Positions 1-11,907 of a stretch of DNA of 64,000 bases are shown one piece after another. Every line of letters starts with the position of its first letter. Position 1 is the stretch's first letter. The stretch spans positions 6,510,001 through 6,574,000 of the forward strand of contig NC_060027.1 of assembly GCF_021134715.1 (NCBI RefSeq), in the 5' to 3' direction. Origin of the DNA: Daphnia pulex (lineage: Eukaryota > Arthropoda > Branchiopoda > Diplostraca > Daphniidae). The translations under genes and the position numbers were made by a program. The notes under the pieces are model-generated. The model ran no database searches, had not been told where the DNA came from, and saw only the letters and a program-made list of their open reading frames with translations.

Positions 1-348
1 TGGTAGTGTTTTAGCAGTTATTACACTATAAAGTACGACTCCTACATGACAACAAACTCCACCAAGTCTAGAATGAATATAATGTACTCATTAGTATGCA
101 AGTTTAATCGTATTCAATCTGCAATATAATGTATGGTATGATATCTTACCCTACTATACATTGACAATGTGCTGCGAGGATTATATTGTTTGTGTTTATA
201 CACACCGAAGGCAGCAGTTCTTTTTTGGTTAAGAACTGTGGGCGAACTGTGAATGGTGGACAAGGGCAGTAACGATAACTTTTCCATCAGCAAGTTGAAT
301 TCTAGGGGGCTGACAAAAAAGGGCTGACACCCAACCACTTGTGACGTT

Positions 349-654
349 CTAAATTGCATTCTGCATGGTTTTCATGGCATTCAGTTGTAATTTGGTATCT
401 TTACTCCTTCTTTCTATAAGGTACATGTACAGCTCGTGCTCTGTAATTGTTGATAGGAACTTTTCTAACACAATTATGGACTTTTGCCACATTTCCTTTG
501 GTAAGACATATGGGCAGTCAACATTGCACTTACACAATTTGTCGATATAAATCTCTTTTTCCTTCGAAACAAGTCCTTCTGCGTAAGCCGAGTATTTAAA
601 AAGGGTAATGCTATCAAATAACTGAGTCCCAACATCACTATTTTCACTAATCAT
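349..654 (-). CDS. Uncharacterised 101-residue open reading frame
   Basis: I do not recognise this frame. It starts with Met at 654 and reads 101 residues without a stop in AT-rich DNA. Its composition is protein-like: acidic start, a Cys-x-Cys-xxx-Cys cluster near the middle, then a Lys/Glu-rich, probably helical second half. A second minus-strand frame at 943-1227 (94 residues) lies upstream and could be another exon, but I found no convincing splice pair joining them. No promoter or polyadenylation site was identified. It may be a real small gene, the 5' exon of a gene extending off the window, or a chance frame. Confidence 0.25.
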   Translation of the reverse strand: MISENSDVGTQLFDSITLFKYSAYAEGLVSKEKEIYIDKLCKCNVDCPYVLPKEMWQKSIIVLEKFLSTITEHELYMYLIERRSKDTKLQLNAMKTMQNAI

Positions 655-1229
655 GACAAGGCGAATCGTCTGTAGCTAAACAACTGCAAAGAATCAGCTC
701 AGCTGATGTAAACACTGACCATCAATTAATTTTCATAAATAAATTTGACGTTATATAGATTTTAAAATTATGTAGTGTATTATCAATCCTTATAACGAAT
801 TAAGTTACAAAAGATTTCTTTATAAAATTGAGTTTAACTATTTTTAATGTTAAATTAAAGGTTCTCTTCATAAGGCCTGAGAGAAAAAAAAAACCTGAAA
901 CTTTTGTATCAACGTGGCCGGTGAGAATCAACCCATGTGCCTTTAAGATGTACTGCAATTCTTCACTGGGGAAAGGATTGTTGCACCTTGGGACGAATAG
1001 GTGATTCCAGATGCGCATTCGTCAAAGCCACTGATGGCTTTCACCACCCTGTATGGTTTCGACCTGTGCTCAAAAGTTGACAGCCACTCTAACAGAGGAA
1101 TATTAAGTAACGAGAGATGTGTTGATTGAGGCAGTGGCTCACCAAATTGTAGTTCACTATTATTAAAGAGACTTGAAACTTCAGTGTTTATTTTACTTGA
1201 ATTTGTTTGAGGGTTCATCAAGTTCAATT

Positions 1230-4160
1230 AAGTAGCTTTGTTTCCTTGTAATTGTTTGCTTGAAACAACCTTCACGTTTCATATCGTGTTTGTGTGTTTG
1301 TGATTTACAAAGCAATTTCTTTGTCAGGATCCTTCAAAAAATTTAACCCTTCTCTTTTGTCTTTTTCCTTACACTTTCCCCTAAGATTTAAAAATCTGTC
1401 AGTGGAATGATTTTGAACGATTTTGAATCGAATTTCAATTCTGTTCACTGAAATGGAGTATGATGTCAGACGTATTTCTTCTACACGGGTAAAAGCTGTT
1501 GATTGCCATCCAAGAGAGCCCAGGCTGTCACTTGTTTACTTTGAAAGCTGTTTTCCATGAAGGCATTGCACGAGAGAGTGGCTGATCGATTCAGTCAACG
1601 TGCTGTTAGTCCCTGCTGTTCGGATCTGATCCTGTGGCCAATTTTCGCGTGCCACTGCACACAGTTTAGCATGATGCTTTCAAGGCTTCTCACAAGATTG
1701 ATGACGAGATTATTGGGTGAAAAAGGTGCTCAAACTTTTGTGGGAAGTTTTGTAATTACAGTGATCTATCAGACTGCTTCCATAACACTGGAAAGAACGC
1801 AATGTAAAGGCATGTGTTCATAATGTAGAAGAGTGCAGCTTATTAATGGGAAAGCAAGCTCTGATGAGCTTTGACAAGAGACCATCACAATGGGGTCGAC
1901 TCCGCATTCAGAGAGTCTACAGCGGCCATGAGTTCCCATTCCGTCTAATGAGGTTGATAAGAAAGATCTGTCTCAGAGCTAAACCTATTTACTTTGTCTG
2001 CAATAATCTTGTAGAGTGAGCGAGTGTGGCTCCACCAGAAAAAATGCTCAACACACCTGTTTAGTATGTACAATTCAAAAAATAGACCTCAGACCTCAGC
2101 TCCGTCCACCGATAGGGTTTACGGAAGAGAAACCTCAGCTGATTTCCCAGATAATCCTTAAGTCATTAATAAGTCCCACCGACTTTGAGCTGTGGAGATA
2201 ATTCCATGTTTACCTTTTCGCCCTGCGTAGCTCCAACTGGCACGTCACTTAGAATTCGAAGTAGGAAAGTCTACCGGTGACGGTCTTCAGTAGGGTCTAC
2301 AGCAGCAGAGTAGAACCTCTCAGACAACCAGTCATCTTTCGGGCCGATGACTAAGACATCTCTGGCCTAGGTAATTTTTAATTTCGAGCGAAGCCTGATC
2401 CAAGGCAAGAAAAGATATGCGAAACAGTAAAATCTAGTTGGGTTGATTTTAGGAAAAATAAACTGGAACGTTTTCAGGTTTTCCACTATTTCCTGTTTAC
2501 AAAGAGAGATATTTAGTCGTGAGATGTTGGGGCATTAGGAGTGGAAGCAGATTTTATGACCGGCTGAGACTTGGCGGACAGCAGAAGGCCTCAAAAATAT
2601 GGATAGTTGGAGAAAGAATTGATGTGGTCCGGCTAAAACGATTTCGCTACCGAAATCTTATCTTCCGTCAATGTAATGTGTAGAAAAGATTTTTGCGAAA
2701 AAGTGTAAGTCTGAAAAATTTAACGTGGTGTCAATACATGCCATTTGATTGCTCACGACATGAGCTGTTGTATGCATGGATGATGTCAGGGTTAGCTTTC
2801 TAAAAATTGCTGTCCCGTATGGGCGCGAATCATTTAAAGTGTGGAAGGATATGTAGCCAGAAGGGATATCAGAAACAACTGCACTTTTAGAGGTCAGGGC
2901 ATACAGTTCTTGAAGATTTTTTTTTAACTGTATCTTTTGGCAGATAACCAATGTAAGAACTTGAAAAAGCACGTTTCTTTTCTGCCTGGCTCCTATCAGT
3001 TTTCCATAAATAACAAAAAATATAGTAGCTTCGAAATAGAAAATTATGCCATTCAATTTACAGAGAAACTTGAAGCTTTCCGAAACTTGGAATAAAATGA
3101 TCGACTTTTCTGACGAGATATACAAAAAAGAAAACCCCTAAATCTTGTCTGATTAAGTCGTGGACTCGTTGACGCACATTCAAAAAATTGCCACATCCCA
3201 AAAATTATCTTACCCCCAAAATTGCCACATCCCAAAAATACTGTATACTGCGTACGAACTCTGCGAGCAGTTTATCTTCCTCTCCGATGTGTTTATTCTT
3301 AATAATTAAATATTAATCACGACTCAAAGTTTAATTAGTTTAAAAAACCAGCAAGCAGAGCTAATGCAATACATTTCAACATCACTGCTTGATTTTTAAT
3401 GTGATTACTAACACAGGCACCAGTTGTTGTGCGAGTTGTATTCTACTCGATGGTCTCTTTCGAAATAATAGTCTTAATCAAAATAACCTTCCTCAGCGTT
3501 GCAGATCTATCATAAACGCATTTTCACCATTGCAATTTTACCGCGGATTCACGGAGAAAAAAACATCAAATAAGTGTAATCTTACCTATTGTTGATTTTT
3601 TTCATTATACTGCTATTTACCTTGTTAAACAGGAGTCTTTCGTTTCATCACTCATCATTTTCAGGACGAAACGTAAGACGTTTCCACAACAGACCCAGGA
3701 TCAGTTCTACTGCGCGAAGCAACAACAATCGATTGGAAACCTGACAATTCGGTTTCAGTTACATCTCCAGGCGTAACATTCTCATTGAAAACCACCAATT
3801 AGTAAAACGATGATGAAAGAAGATAAACACACCTGACATTCAATCTTCTCCCTTTTTAATCTGATTGTTTATCGACGAGTTGCGTACGTTCAATTGTACC
3901 CTGAACGTATTGTTGACCAAACATTTTTCTGAGGAACTACAACTGTCTCGTTTAACTTTACTATTATCACAAAACCACTTTGAAGAAGTCAAACAACAGA
4001 CCTAACATTAGATGATCCAAATTTCAACAAAAAAGGTCAATTCCAACAGTAACCTATTGATTATTCCGTTTCCATATGGAAACATTGAGGAAAATACTCG
4101 AAATCACAATGAATGATTTTCCCCTGAATTCAACCTCGAAAGAACCAATCATACCATCAC
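1230..4160. other. Stretch without a recognised gene
   Basis: Short frames here (such as 1557-1823 plus and 2658-3125 minus) match no family I know and have no supporting splice signals. The only structure seen is a direct duplication of a roughly 21-base sequence at about 3186-3238. Confidence 0.4.
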
Positions 4161-4164
4161 TAAG

Positions 4165-4374
4165 GTACACTCACTTCCATAAATAACTATACAGGCGTAA
4201 GCGCAAAACAACGCACCTGTGTTGGCCACAGTGGTGTGCAGCCTTTGTTGTTTGTAATCGAGAGGGAAGGGTTAGATTTTTCTCAAAGTAAGAAAATAGA
4301 ATTTGTGTTAAAGCCAACATTGGTGCGTTGTTTCGCGCTTTGGCCTGTATAGTTATTTATGGAAGTGAGTGTAC
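4165..4374. mobile_element. Short inverted-repeat element (MITE-like), about 210 bases
   Basis: The left end (from 4165) and the right end (to 4374) are reverse complements over about 32 bases, and the match resumes further in (GCGCAAAACAACGCACC against GGTGCGTTGTTTCGCGC). The two outermost GTAC tetranucleotides can be read as a 4-base target duplication of the palindromic site GTAC. The interior has no coding potential, as expected for a non-autonomous DNA transposon. Confidence 0.75.
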
Positions 4375-6099
4375 ATCCTCTCTAAAGTGTCTTTATTTTC
4401 CAGCTAAATGCATCGCAACCAAACACTAACCAAACAAAATTCCTCTCATAAAACCTTTCAACATTTACGAATAAATAAGACATATTTCACTCTCTAAGAA
4501 ACAAACAACGCTATTCTTGAGTAAAATGGCGATTTCGGCGTGGGAAGTGACATTTCTTTAAAATTGGGGGAGATCGTTGATCGCTATAATGTAATTTGAT
4601 TTCCCTTTTGGATGATTGTCATTATTCAGTCTTGTTTCAGTTCCTTAGATCTCTAGGAACGAAGTTTTTCAGTTATTTCCCCAAAAGCGACTGCACCCCC
4701 TGAAGAATTAAACTTTTTGTTACCACCCCAACTTTCATTCATTATAGTAGGCGATAGGGGACTTTATCGCACACCACAGCCTTTGGGAATCCGATACTAC
4801 ACACATATCGCGTATAATTCCCTATATGCCGTGATAACAGACCACCTAGATGCCATTACCCTCATCCTAAAAGACTTAGGCATACGAATTAATCCATTAC
4901 CCGGAAAGTCATCGATAAACGTGTTGGGTTAAATTAACAAATACAAACTGCTGTTTTTTCTCAATAACTTTTATTCTTGATTATTATCACTCTACGACAT
5001 TAAACAGCGCGGTGAATAAATTGCACACCCACACGTATAAGTAAAAGTTTATCTGGTTCTACACTCTCCTTTTGGGAAGAAGTCGAGGGTAGTTAATTTT
5101 TAACCTCGAACAAAATGTATCCAGAAATTTTTTTAATGAACTTTGTTATTGTAGTGTTCAAGGTGTTAAATTCAAAACCCTTCTTGAAAATATTAAAAAT
5201 TTCTGTAAAAAAAAAATTTTAAATTCAATTTTTTTTTATTTTTGAAAAAATATGGTACTTTCAATTATAAATAAATTATTTAAAAAATTCCCTCGTGTTC
5301 TATCCCGAGGAGAATTTTCCCGCAGCGAAACGCGGTGGAAATACGCTTTAAATAGAATCGCTTGGTTGAAACGCTTACTATGGAATGCATTATTATTGCA
5401 TTCTAGAACGCCTTGTTTCCGTTTTTTTCTTCATCACTGTATGCGTTTCTGGAAATGCAACTAGAATTCGTTTCAAAATGCGTTTTTTATGTATTTATTT
5501 TTCATTTTAAATGCACTAAAATTCAATGCTGTCATGAATAAAAATTTATTTCAACATCTTCTGTCAACAACTTTTACTCATCTATAATTGTCTTTCAATT
5601 CTTAGCAAACTTATTTTTAAAAAATTTTTTACGGAGACATGAAGTGAAGTGACAAAATATTGCAGCAATGTATTATTATATGTCAATTTACAAGGAAAAT
5701 CAAATGAATAGTTTTTTTTATTAAGTAACAGTGTAATTAGGCCTATGTCAGGAATCGGCCAATCGATGTCGAATCTCAAATGTTGGATGATGCTTGAATA
5801 ATATAGATGGGTTCTCATTCACGAAAAGCACTACAGTCCTGGATAATTTGAGAGAACGTATATCCTCGATCTTAAAAAAACCTGAATATCATTAAAAGTA
5901 AAAAGAACTGTTTCACCAATCACTGATGTTACCATATGAGACAATCTCAGATCAAGATATTTATCATGGTTATCATTTTCTTATCCAGAATTATCAATAC
6001 AAACTCAGTGAATTGCAACAAATAACTGAATATTGAAAAGGCCTCATTTGAGTAACATACAGTCATGCCTGAAAGTTTCTTGAACAGGCAAATGGCTCT
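4375..6099. other. Stretch without a recognised gene
   Basis: AT-rich sequence with homopolymer runs. The 71-codon plus frame at 4717-4932 and the 78-codon minus frame at 5582-5818 match nothing I recognise. I see no splice structure or repeat here. Confidence 0.35.
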
Positions 6100-6294
6100 C
6101 TATGTTTTCAGTTTAATTTGACGGAAGGGATACTACGGTGCCTACCGTACCCCCGATATTGTACGCCCTTTTCTCTTTTTCTTTATATTCTTCTCTTCCT
6201 TTACCTACGAAAGAAAAAGAGAAAAAGGCGCAAAATACTGGGGGTACGGTAGGCACCGTAGTATCCCTTCCGTCAAATTAAACTGAGAACATAG
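6100..6294. mobile_element. Fold-back element with about 85-base arms
   Basis: The sequence from 6100 to about 6184 returns as its reverse complement from about 6211 to 6294 with few mismatches. Both arms contain a distinctive GGTACGGTAGGCACCGTAG-type core. Only about 25 bases, rich in AAAGA, separate the arms, so the whole unit can form one long hairpin. I see no clear target-site duplication and no reading frame. This is a typical miniature fold-back transposon. Confidence 0.8.
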
Positions 6295-6705
6295 ATATAC
6301 CTCAGGGATAATCTATCAGTATTTGATGTACCAATGTACCAATGTCTTACCTCAATAAAAAGTTATTCGATGCAAACAAAAAGAAAAAAAGAAAAACAGA
6401 CTTAAACTGTCTCAAATTCAGGAGAGCGAAAGTGTCAAACTACGCCCACCAATCAGTGACAAATTTCGCTTAAGATATCCACATATGCCTGAATGCCAGC
6501 GGCCGCCAGCCTGTCATACCACAACAAATTATTGTGATCTTCGTTTATATACTTCTAAATTCCTTAATTGTAATCTCATTCGGTGCTGTTAGCGTCAGCA
6601 TTTAAATAGTACAGAGCTTATTTAAATATGCATGTTTCCACCAATAACCGATGACCGATACCGCATTGCTTCCTCGTCCCATTTTAAAATATTCTATGAT
6701 AATAT

Positions 6706-6768
6706 TACAGTGGTTAGCGTACTCGCTCTATGACAGAGAGGCGGGTGGTTCGACTCCATAGCTTGTCC
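6706..6768 (+). repeat. tRNA-like segment (SINE head or tRNA pseudogene)
   Basis: The stretch holds an A-box-like TGGTTAGCGTA and, about 35 bases on, a B-box-like GGTTCGACTCC, the spacing of a polymerase III internal promoter. Flanking sequence does not pair into an acceptor stem, so a working tRNA gene is unlikely. Similar A/B-box pairs occur at about 46,620, which suggests a dispersed tRNA-derived SINE family. Confidence 0.35.
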
Positions 6769-7645
6769 GTTACTACCCCGAAACTATTGGAAATTTAAAA
6801 AGAGTCGTTGTTGAAATCTCCAATGAGAGATTTGTGATTTTCCAGAAGATCTTTTAAAAATTAATTGTTTGAGGTTTTTTTACTACTTGTTGGCTTATAG
6901 GCATGAAAATGTATTTTCTTTGCATTTAAATTACATTTTTTAATGCTTAATATACCCCGGATTACGATACATCAGTACCCAAATTTATAAATTTTGTTAA
7001 ATCGGCTGGCCATCGATCAGTGGTGACCAATGGGGTTGGGCTGGCTTTTCCCTTTTTCTTACCTTTCCTCTTTCAAAAATTGAGATTCTAACCCCAAAAT
7101 GCCCAAAATATGCGTTGTTTAACCATCCTATTTAACGCAACGCAAAAATAGACGGAAAAATTCTCCTCGGGTACTTCTTTTATTTTATAAGTTATCAAAT
7201 TTTCATAAGAATCACGTGTAAAATAGCTTATTTATGAAATTAAAAGTGAAAGACGGTCAATTTATTTTCAGCCACGCGGCCGCCGCAGTTTACATGGTGC
7301 CTTATGGCCAAGTGGCCTTTACGAAATTTTCCCATTAACTATAATACTTAAAAATTAGAGGCTTTCACCAAAAAATTAACAAGATAATGCCCTATTAATT
7401 GTAAAATGGCCAATAAAAAGCGATTTATAGCTTTATAACTATTGATTGGCAAACAAAATCCTTTATTGCCCAAATCTAGCATTAGTAAAAGAACTCAACG
7501 CCGCAATGACGAGGCGTGAGTTGTCTTAGTTACGAAAGTTCGTCTGTACTTCGTTTGTTTTGTGTCAAGTTATAGTGTCTCATAACCAAAATAAATTTAG
7601 TGCAATTAATAAACAAATAAAAAAAATTTTAAATCAACATTTGTA

Positions 7646-9012
7646 TTACACCATATCATCTTCAATGTTTTCGATTTCTGGTGAGTTTTCCCAATTTAAA
7701 ACCTTACAATTTTTACAAGCAATAGAACATGGCATTTGATTTTTCCTGCATGTACATCTGTTTGCTTCGCACGATCCTGCGCAGCTGCATTTGATAGCCT
7801 TCAGTAGTTCTGCGGGAGCTTGTGGTAGTTCTGTTGTTATCGGAAGAAGTAAATCATCACTTAACTTCCACCCCCAATGGAGTGGTTCAAGAATATTGTT
7901 GCAAATCCAAACTTGAACCTTTTGAATTGTCAAATAATGTAGAAAACACACATAAAATTTTTTATTATGAATTTCTATTATTTTGGTTACCTGTAGTAGA
8001 TATACTCTTCTACTGTGGTGTACCAATTCAGCTGATGTTGGTGGAATATCATGTGGCTTGACAAAACTAGTTGCAGCACTAATTTAATGAGTGAAGATTT
8101 TGTATCTTAGAGAGTCAATATCTTCATGGTGGTTAGCTCCATAGATTAGGGTCATTGTTTTTGCTCCAGCGGTATCTACTTCTTCTTTTGTTGCATTACT
8201 TTTGTAAAAAACTTTTGCATAATTTCTGAATTCCTCGTTACTTTTCAATAGCTTCAACGCCGAGCCTTTTCCAAGCCCATACGGTTTTGAGGTGGTGTCA
8301 CATCCTACGATAGCATGAGCAAATAGCAAAAGCTGGCAAATGTTAGACCCCAACAATTCCGAAATTTTCGATATGTTCCAAGTTTTCCCGTTTTTTTCCT
8401 ATTTTTTGGTTCAGAGACCATGTAAATTGGAAACGTTACTGCAGTAGAATGATGTAACAGTAGAATCAGTAGGTCGGTGTCATCGCCGATGAGAATTGTC
8501 CTATGTTTCATTGCAGATGAAACTGCTTGTTGGACGATAAGGACATCGGCGTCACCATCCGCGTAAATAACTTCTCAGGCTTGTTCACTGAGATATTTCC
8601 CAAATTGTTCGATGAATCGTGTTTTGTTTTTACATGACGATAAGAAGTCTTCTTTTGTCGTTGTGCATTTCATCTCTGGAGTAAAATCATCTTCCTTGCC
8701 AACTTACCTTGTCCTCTTCAAATGAGCAATGTCCTTTGTCAAAGGCTGACCATAGCCGTCAAAGACTATGGTTGGTTTATGTCCGTATTTAGTTTTTATT
8801 TACTTCCAAATGGTAGAAAAAATTGAGGAATATGTCTCATTCTTCGACCATGGAATACGATTAATAATTGCTAATCTGTCCAAGACAAAAGAGTGGGTTA
8901 TCCTTGCATTAGTGGTTATACTGTTAATTGGGTCATCAGTAGTCGTCGTTGCAGTCGCCTTCGCTAATTCAGCCTTATCCGCGTTCCTTAAAAGGCCATT
9001 GCCATCAAACAA
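7646..9012 (-). pseudogene. Broken PIN-like / CXC-domain transposon-type protein
   Basis: Reading from 9012 down, fragments in shifting frames line up in order with a protein type common in arthropod and cnidarian genomes and probably transposon-borne. First comes MFDGNGLLRNADK at the N-terminus. Next are a KPTIVFDGYG segment, a DGDADVLIVQQAV motif and IGDDTDLLILLLHH (acidic residues of a PIN/FEN-like fold), then HAIVGCDTTS. Last is a cysteine-rich CXC (tesmin-like) segment around 7720-7790 containing CSCAGSC and CTCRK. The chain is interrupted by stops near 8800, 8700, 8575 and 8090 and by a frameshift near 8350, and a possible intron follows 7990. It is a decayed copy. Assignment to a named transposon superfamily is uncertain. 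Confidence 0.7.
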
Positions 9013-9090
9013 GGATGTTGTTTACGAGCACAATTCATACTTAAAGTAGAACGACTCTTCTTTTTCAGATCTTTTGGCGACACTTACGAG

Positions 9091-9221
9091 CCTAAAAATA
9101 TGCCGCATGGCCTGTCCCTACCCGCGGCATGGCCTTAGGGTATGGCGGGGACGAATCCTTTGTCTACCATATCCTAAGGCTATGCCGCGGGTAGGGACAG
9201 GCCATGCGGCATATTTTTAGG
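9091..9221. repeat. Near-perfect hairpin element with 55-base arms
   Basis: Bases 9091-9145 and 9167-9221 are reverse complements with about two mismatches. The arms are GC-rich (CCGCGG, GGCATGGCC) and so stand out from the AT-rich surroundings. The loop is about 20 bases. The unit lies just upstream of the broken PIN/CXC protein and has no coding content; it is most simply a small fold-back insertion. Confidence 0.8.
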
Positions 9222-9641
9222 GTGATCCAATATTTATGATCGATGAATTTAAATACATAACCTTAACACTTTTTTTAAATTAAAAATCAGAAAGATGAAG
9301 AATACTTCTTTATCTTTTTGCTAAAGAAAAATTACCCTCGTACGACCAATCTAAGTATTTTTAAAAAAATCTCGCGCGAGACACCGTTAGGCCTATCTCG
9401 CGCGGGTTAAAACGCCTTTTTTGGACCGGGGTGATCCAATACCTGTGGTGGGTACTGTATATCTATCATATATAAAGTACATTTATGAAGCTATTATTTA
9501 AATACGATATGATGAGCATTCCTTACTATTAAATATTACAAAATTGTTCTAATAATAAATTTATAACTTTATAAAAATTAACAAAAACCTTAAAATTCAT
9601 TTATAACTTAATAAACCACTGGATATGACACATTGACTTAC

Positions 9642-9842
9642 GTGGCCATATGCAAGGGCATGAAATATCATTAATTGATAGAAGAGTACTGGGACAATGC
9701 GGAAGGATGCGTCGATATGGATTTCTTTAACGTTCCGCAGAGCAGGTAAAATGCCAGGACTGAAAAATATCAGGGCATAATCATTTTCATGTGTCACCAT
9801 GCCCCGATAAAAGACGCCTTGTCCTCTTAAGGTATTCCTTGT
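9642..9842 (-). pseudogene. MULE-like transposase core exon (fragment)
   Basis: The minus frame in this interval reads FYRGMVTHENDYALIFF, then IHIDASFRIVPVLFYQL and AYGH. The D-x-S/T-F block followed by P-x-x-F-x-Q-L and an (A)-x-G-H segment is the signature of MULE-type transposase catalytic cores. The frame stops being transposase-like exactly at a good splice donor (CAC/GTAAGTCA at 9642/9641), so this looks like one exon of a host-spliced or captured transposase. I found no partner exons, so it is annotated as a fragment. Confidence 0.5.
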
Positions 9843-9910
9843 AAATGGAAATAAAAATATATGTATATATAAATATACACAGCATATATAATAAAACATT
9901 TCATATCGAA

Positions 9911-10767
9911 TAGGGGAGACTGGAGTAAGACGGGACGGTTTTCGTTTGCCCCCTATATCTCCCAAACTAATCATTCAATTTCAATGAATTTTTTTTATGT
10001 ATTGCTTATCGTTATGTACCCCCCATATTTTTTGTATAATTTAATAATGAACCATTCCCCATAAAATGCCTTTAAAGTTTACTCAGATTTATGGGAGGAG
10101 CCTATTTTTGGGGGTAATTGAGGACACTGGGGTGGGTGGTGAGGGACGTCCTCCGTTTTCGCCTTAAAATTCATTAATAAAATTGAAAACAATTGAAAAG
10201 GTGTTCCGCTGCATAGACTCTTTGAGTTCATAAATGTTTCAATTTTATTATTGTGTTAATGAACCTTTTTTCTTATATAAACAAAAACTCTTATGGAGCA
10301 GTAGGATATCTTGCGTTGCCAGGTTAGGAAATCAAGCCTCTTTAAAATGCTGTACGCTGATTGGCCCGTAACTGTCCCAAAATAGTCAAAAACAGCTGTC
10401 CCGATTTCCCGGTTTAGAAACTTTTTTTTTAAGTTAATACTGTCTAAACTAATTGATCTAAAATTCTAATTTTTGTTCCAAACGATCAAGAAATGATTTA
10501 TCTTCATTTCCATATTAAATTTACATGCCATTAGCGTTTATTTGGGTCTATAAACATAAAATGGCGGAGACAAAAATAACTAAAAAAAACGTTTTTTAAG
10601 TTTTGTCAATAACTCATACAGTTATTGACAAGACTCAACCAAATTTCATGCCAAAGTAGAATATACGTATTGAAATAACATACTAAATTTATTCTTAATT
10701 TTATTAATATCTACTTTTTTTCCCCCTACTGTCCCTTTTGACCCGGTGTTTACTCCAGTCTGCCCTA
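9911..10767. mobile_element. TA-flanked DNA transposon derivative, about 0.86 kb
   Basis: The left end TAGGGGAGACTGGAGTAA and the right end TTACTCCAGTCTGCCCTA are inverted repeats flanked by TA dinucleotides, suggesting the Tc1/mariner superfamily. There is no transposase frame. A truncated copy in the opposite orientation lies at 43,180-43,860 and shares the ends and an interior block (here about 10,275-10,410) containing CTGTACGCTGATTGGC. Confidence 0.65.
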
Positions 10768-10833
10768 TAACAATTTAAAAACAGCTGTATCATGCATACC
10801 GATAAATGGGGTCGATAAAAGTCCATTATGAAA

Positions 10834-11331
10834 TCACGATATAATAGGAAAGGTACACTCTCGGCTATCCCCAAGACCGGCGGCTGTTTAGTAAAGGGTC
10901 CCAAGATTCCCCGCCAGGTTCACTAGTATAGGAGGCCCCTCGTCTCTCGGGGGTATAGTAAAAATTGGGGTTTTTCGTTCGTTATCTGTAAAATTACCAA
11001 TCAATGTGTCCAGAAATTGATTTAGTTTAAGCTTGATGTGATTCCCTATCCTTAAATACCTAATTTATCTAGATTAGGCAATTTTTTATATGTCATTTTG
11101 TGATTGAAATTCACATTTTTTTTTAATTTGCGCCAAAAAATCAAATCAAATGTATTTTTTATTACTTATTTTTGTTTATTCTATTTTAAAATATTCAAAA
11201 TGAATTTTTAAAAATCATTAAAATATAATAAACAAAAATAAGTAATAAAAAATAAATTTGATTAGATTTTTTTGGCGCAATTAAAAAAAATGCGAACTTC
11301 AATCACGAATTAAACATATAAAAAATTGCCT
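10834..11331. repeat. Dispersed repeat copy ending in a long palindrome
   Basis: From about 10,834 (CACGATATAATAGGAAAGG) to 11,130 this matches, in the same orientation, the sequence at 16,823-16,845 plus 17,448-17,730. From about 11,075 the sequence folds back on itself: bases 11,075-11,205 and 11,215-11,331 are imperfect reverse complements. No reading frame is present. Because the 10.85-kb copy lacks the insertion found in the 16.8-kb copy, it serves as the empty-site allele for that element. Confidence 0.75.
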
Positions 11332-11765
11332 GAAGAGTGTTTGAATTACGCGCGGAGGAAGCATTCTTTATGCATTGAGATGCAATCTATGCAATCTATA
11401 AAAGGTGAAAACTTAACAACTCCCCTATCATAGCTAAAATTGGAAAATTGCTCGAAGTCGCGTAGCGACTGAAGAGCAGATGAGATTGTATGGAAAGTTA
11501 AAGAGAAACCTTAAACCTTGTGTTGACCCGTTTATTAGCTGTCCTTCAAAGTGAGTTTTCTTCTGGCCCCCTATCGGTCTTACCCCTCAGAACTTTAGAA
11601 GCACAACATAAAAATTGAGCCACATTAAATCCCAGACGAAAAACGCGAGGAATCCTATGAACCGCGGCGACCGCCGTTCGAGAAGGATCCGCTTCGTCCT
11701 CTGAAAATAAAATACATGAGAGAATTAATTTTGGGGCTGGAGGGCGGGATATTTTTTACCAAGAT

Positions 11766-11885
11766 TTAAGGTTTCACTTTAACTTTCCATACAATCTCAA
11801 CTGCTCTTCAGTCGCTACGTGACTTCGAGCGAATTTTCGAGCAATTTTCCAATTGTATGAAAATTCGCTCTCTTAAAACCTTGTG
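11766..11885. repeat. Internal complementary region of the DIRS element
   Basis: On the plus strand, 11,766 to about 11,848 is the reverse complement of the element's right end (11,441-11,520). It then runs directly into a copy complementary to the left end (about 15,923-15,954), with the junction near 11,855. In DIRS elements this region is thought to template completion of the ends into a circular DNA; its presence here fixes both termini of the element. Confidence 0.8.
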
Positions 11886-11907
11886 ACTTTAAAGCATACT
11901 CAATAAC

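Noticed and set aside
114..359. 81-codon minus frame overlapping the end of the 349-654 frame
   Set aside because: It could continue the upstream frame after a one-base shift, but I recognise no family motif and no splice site, so I did not annotate it.
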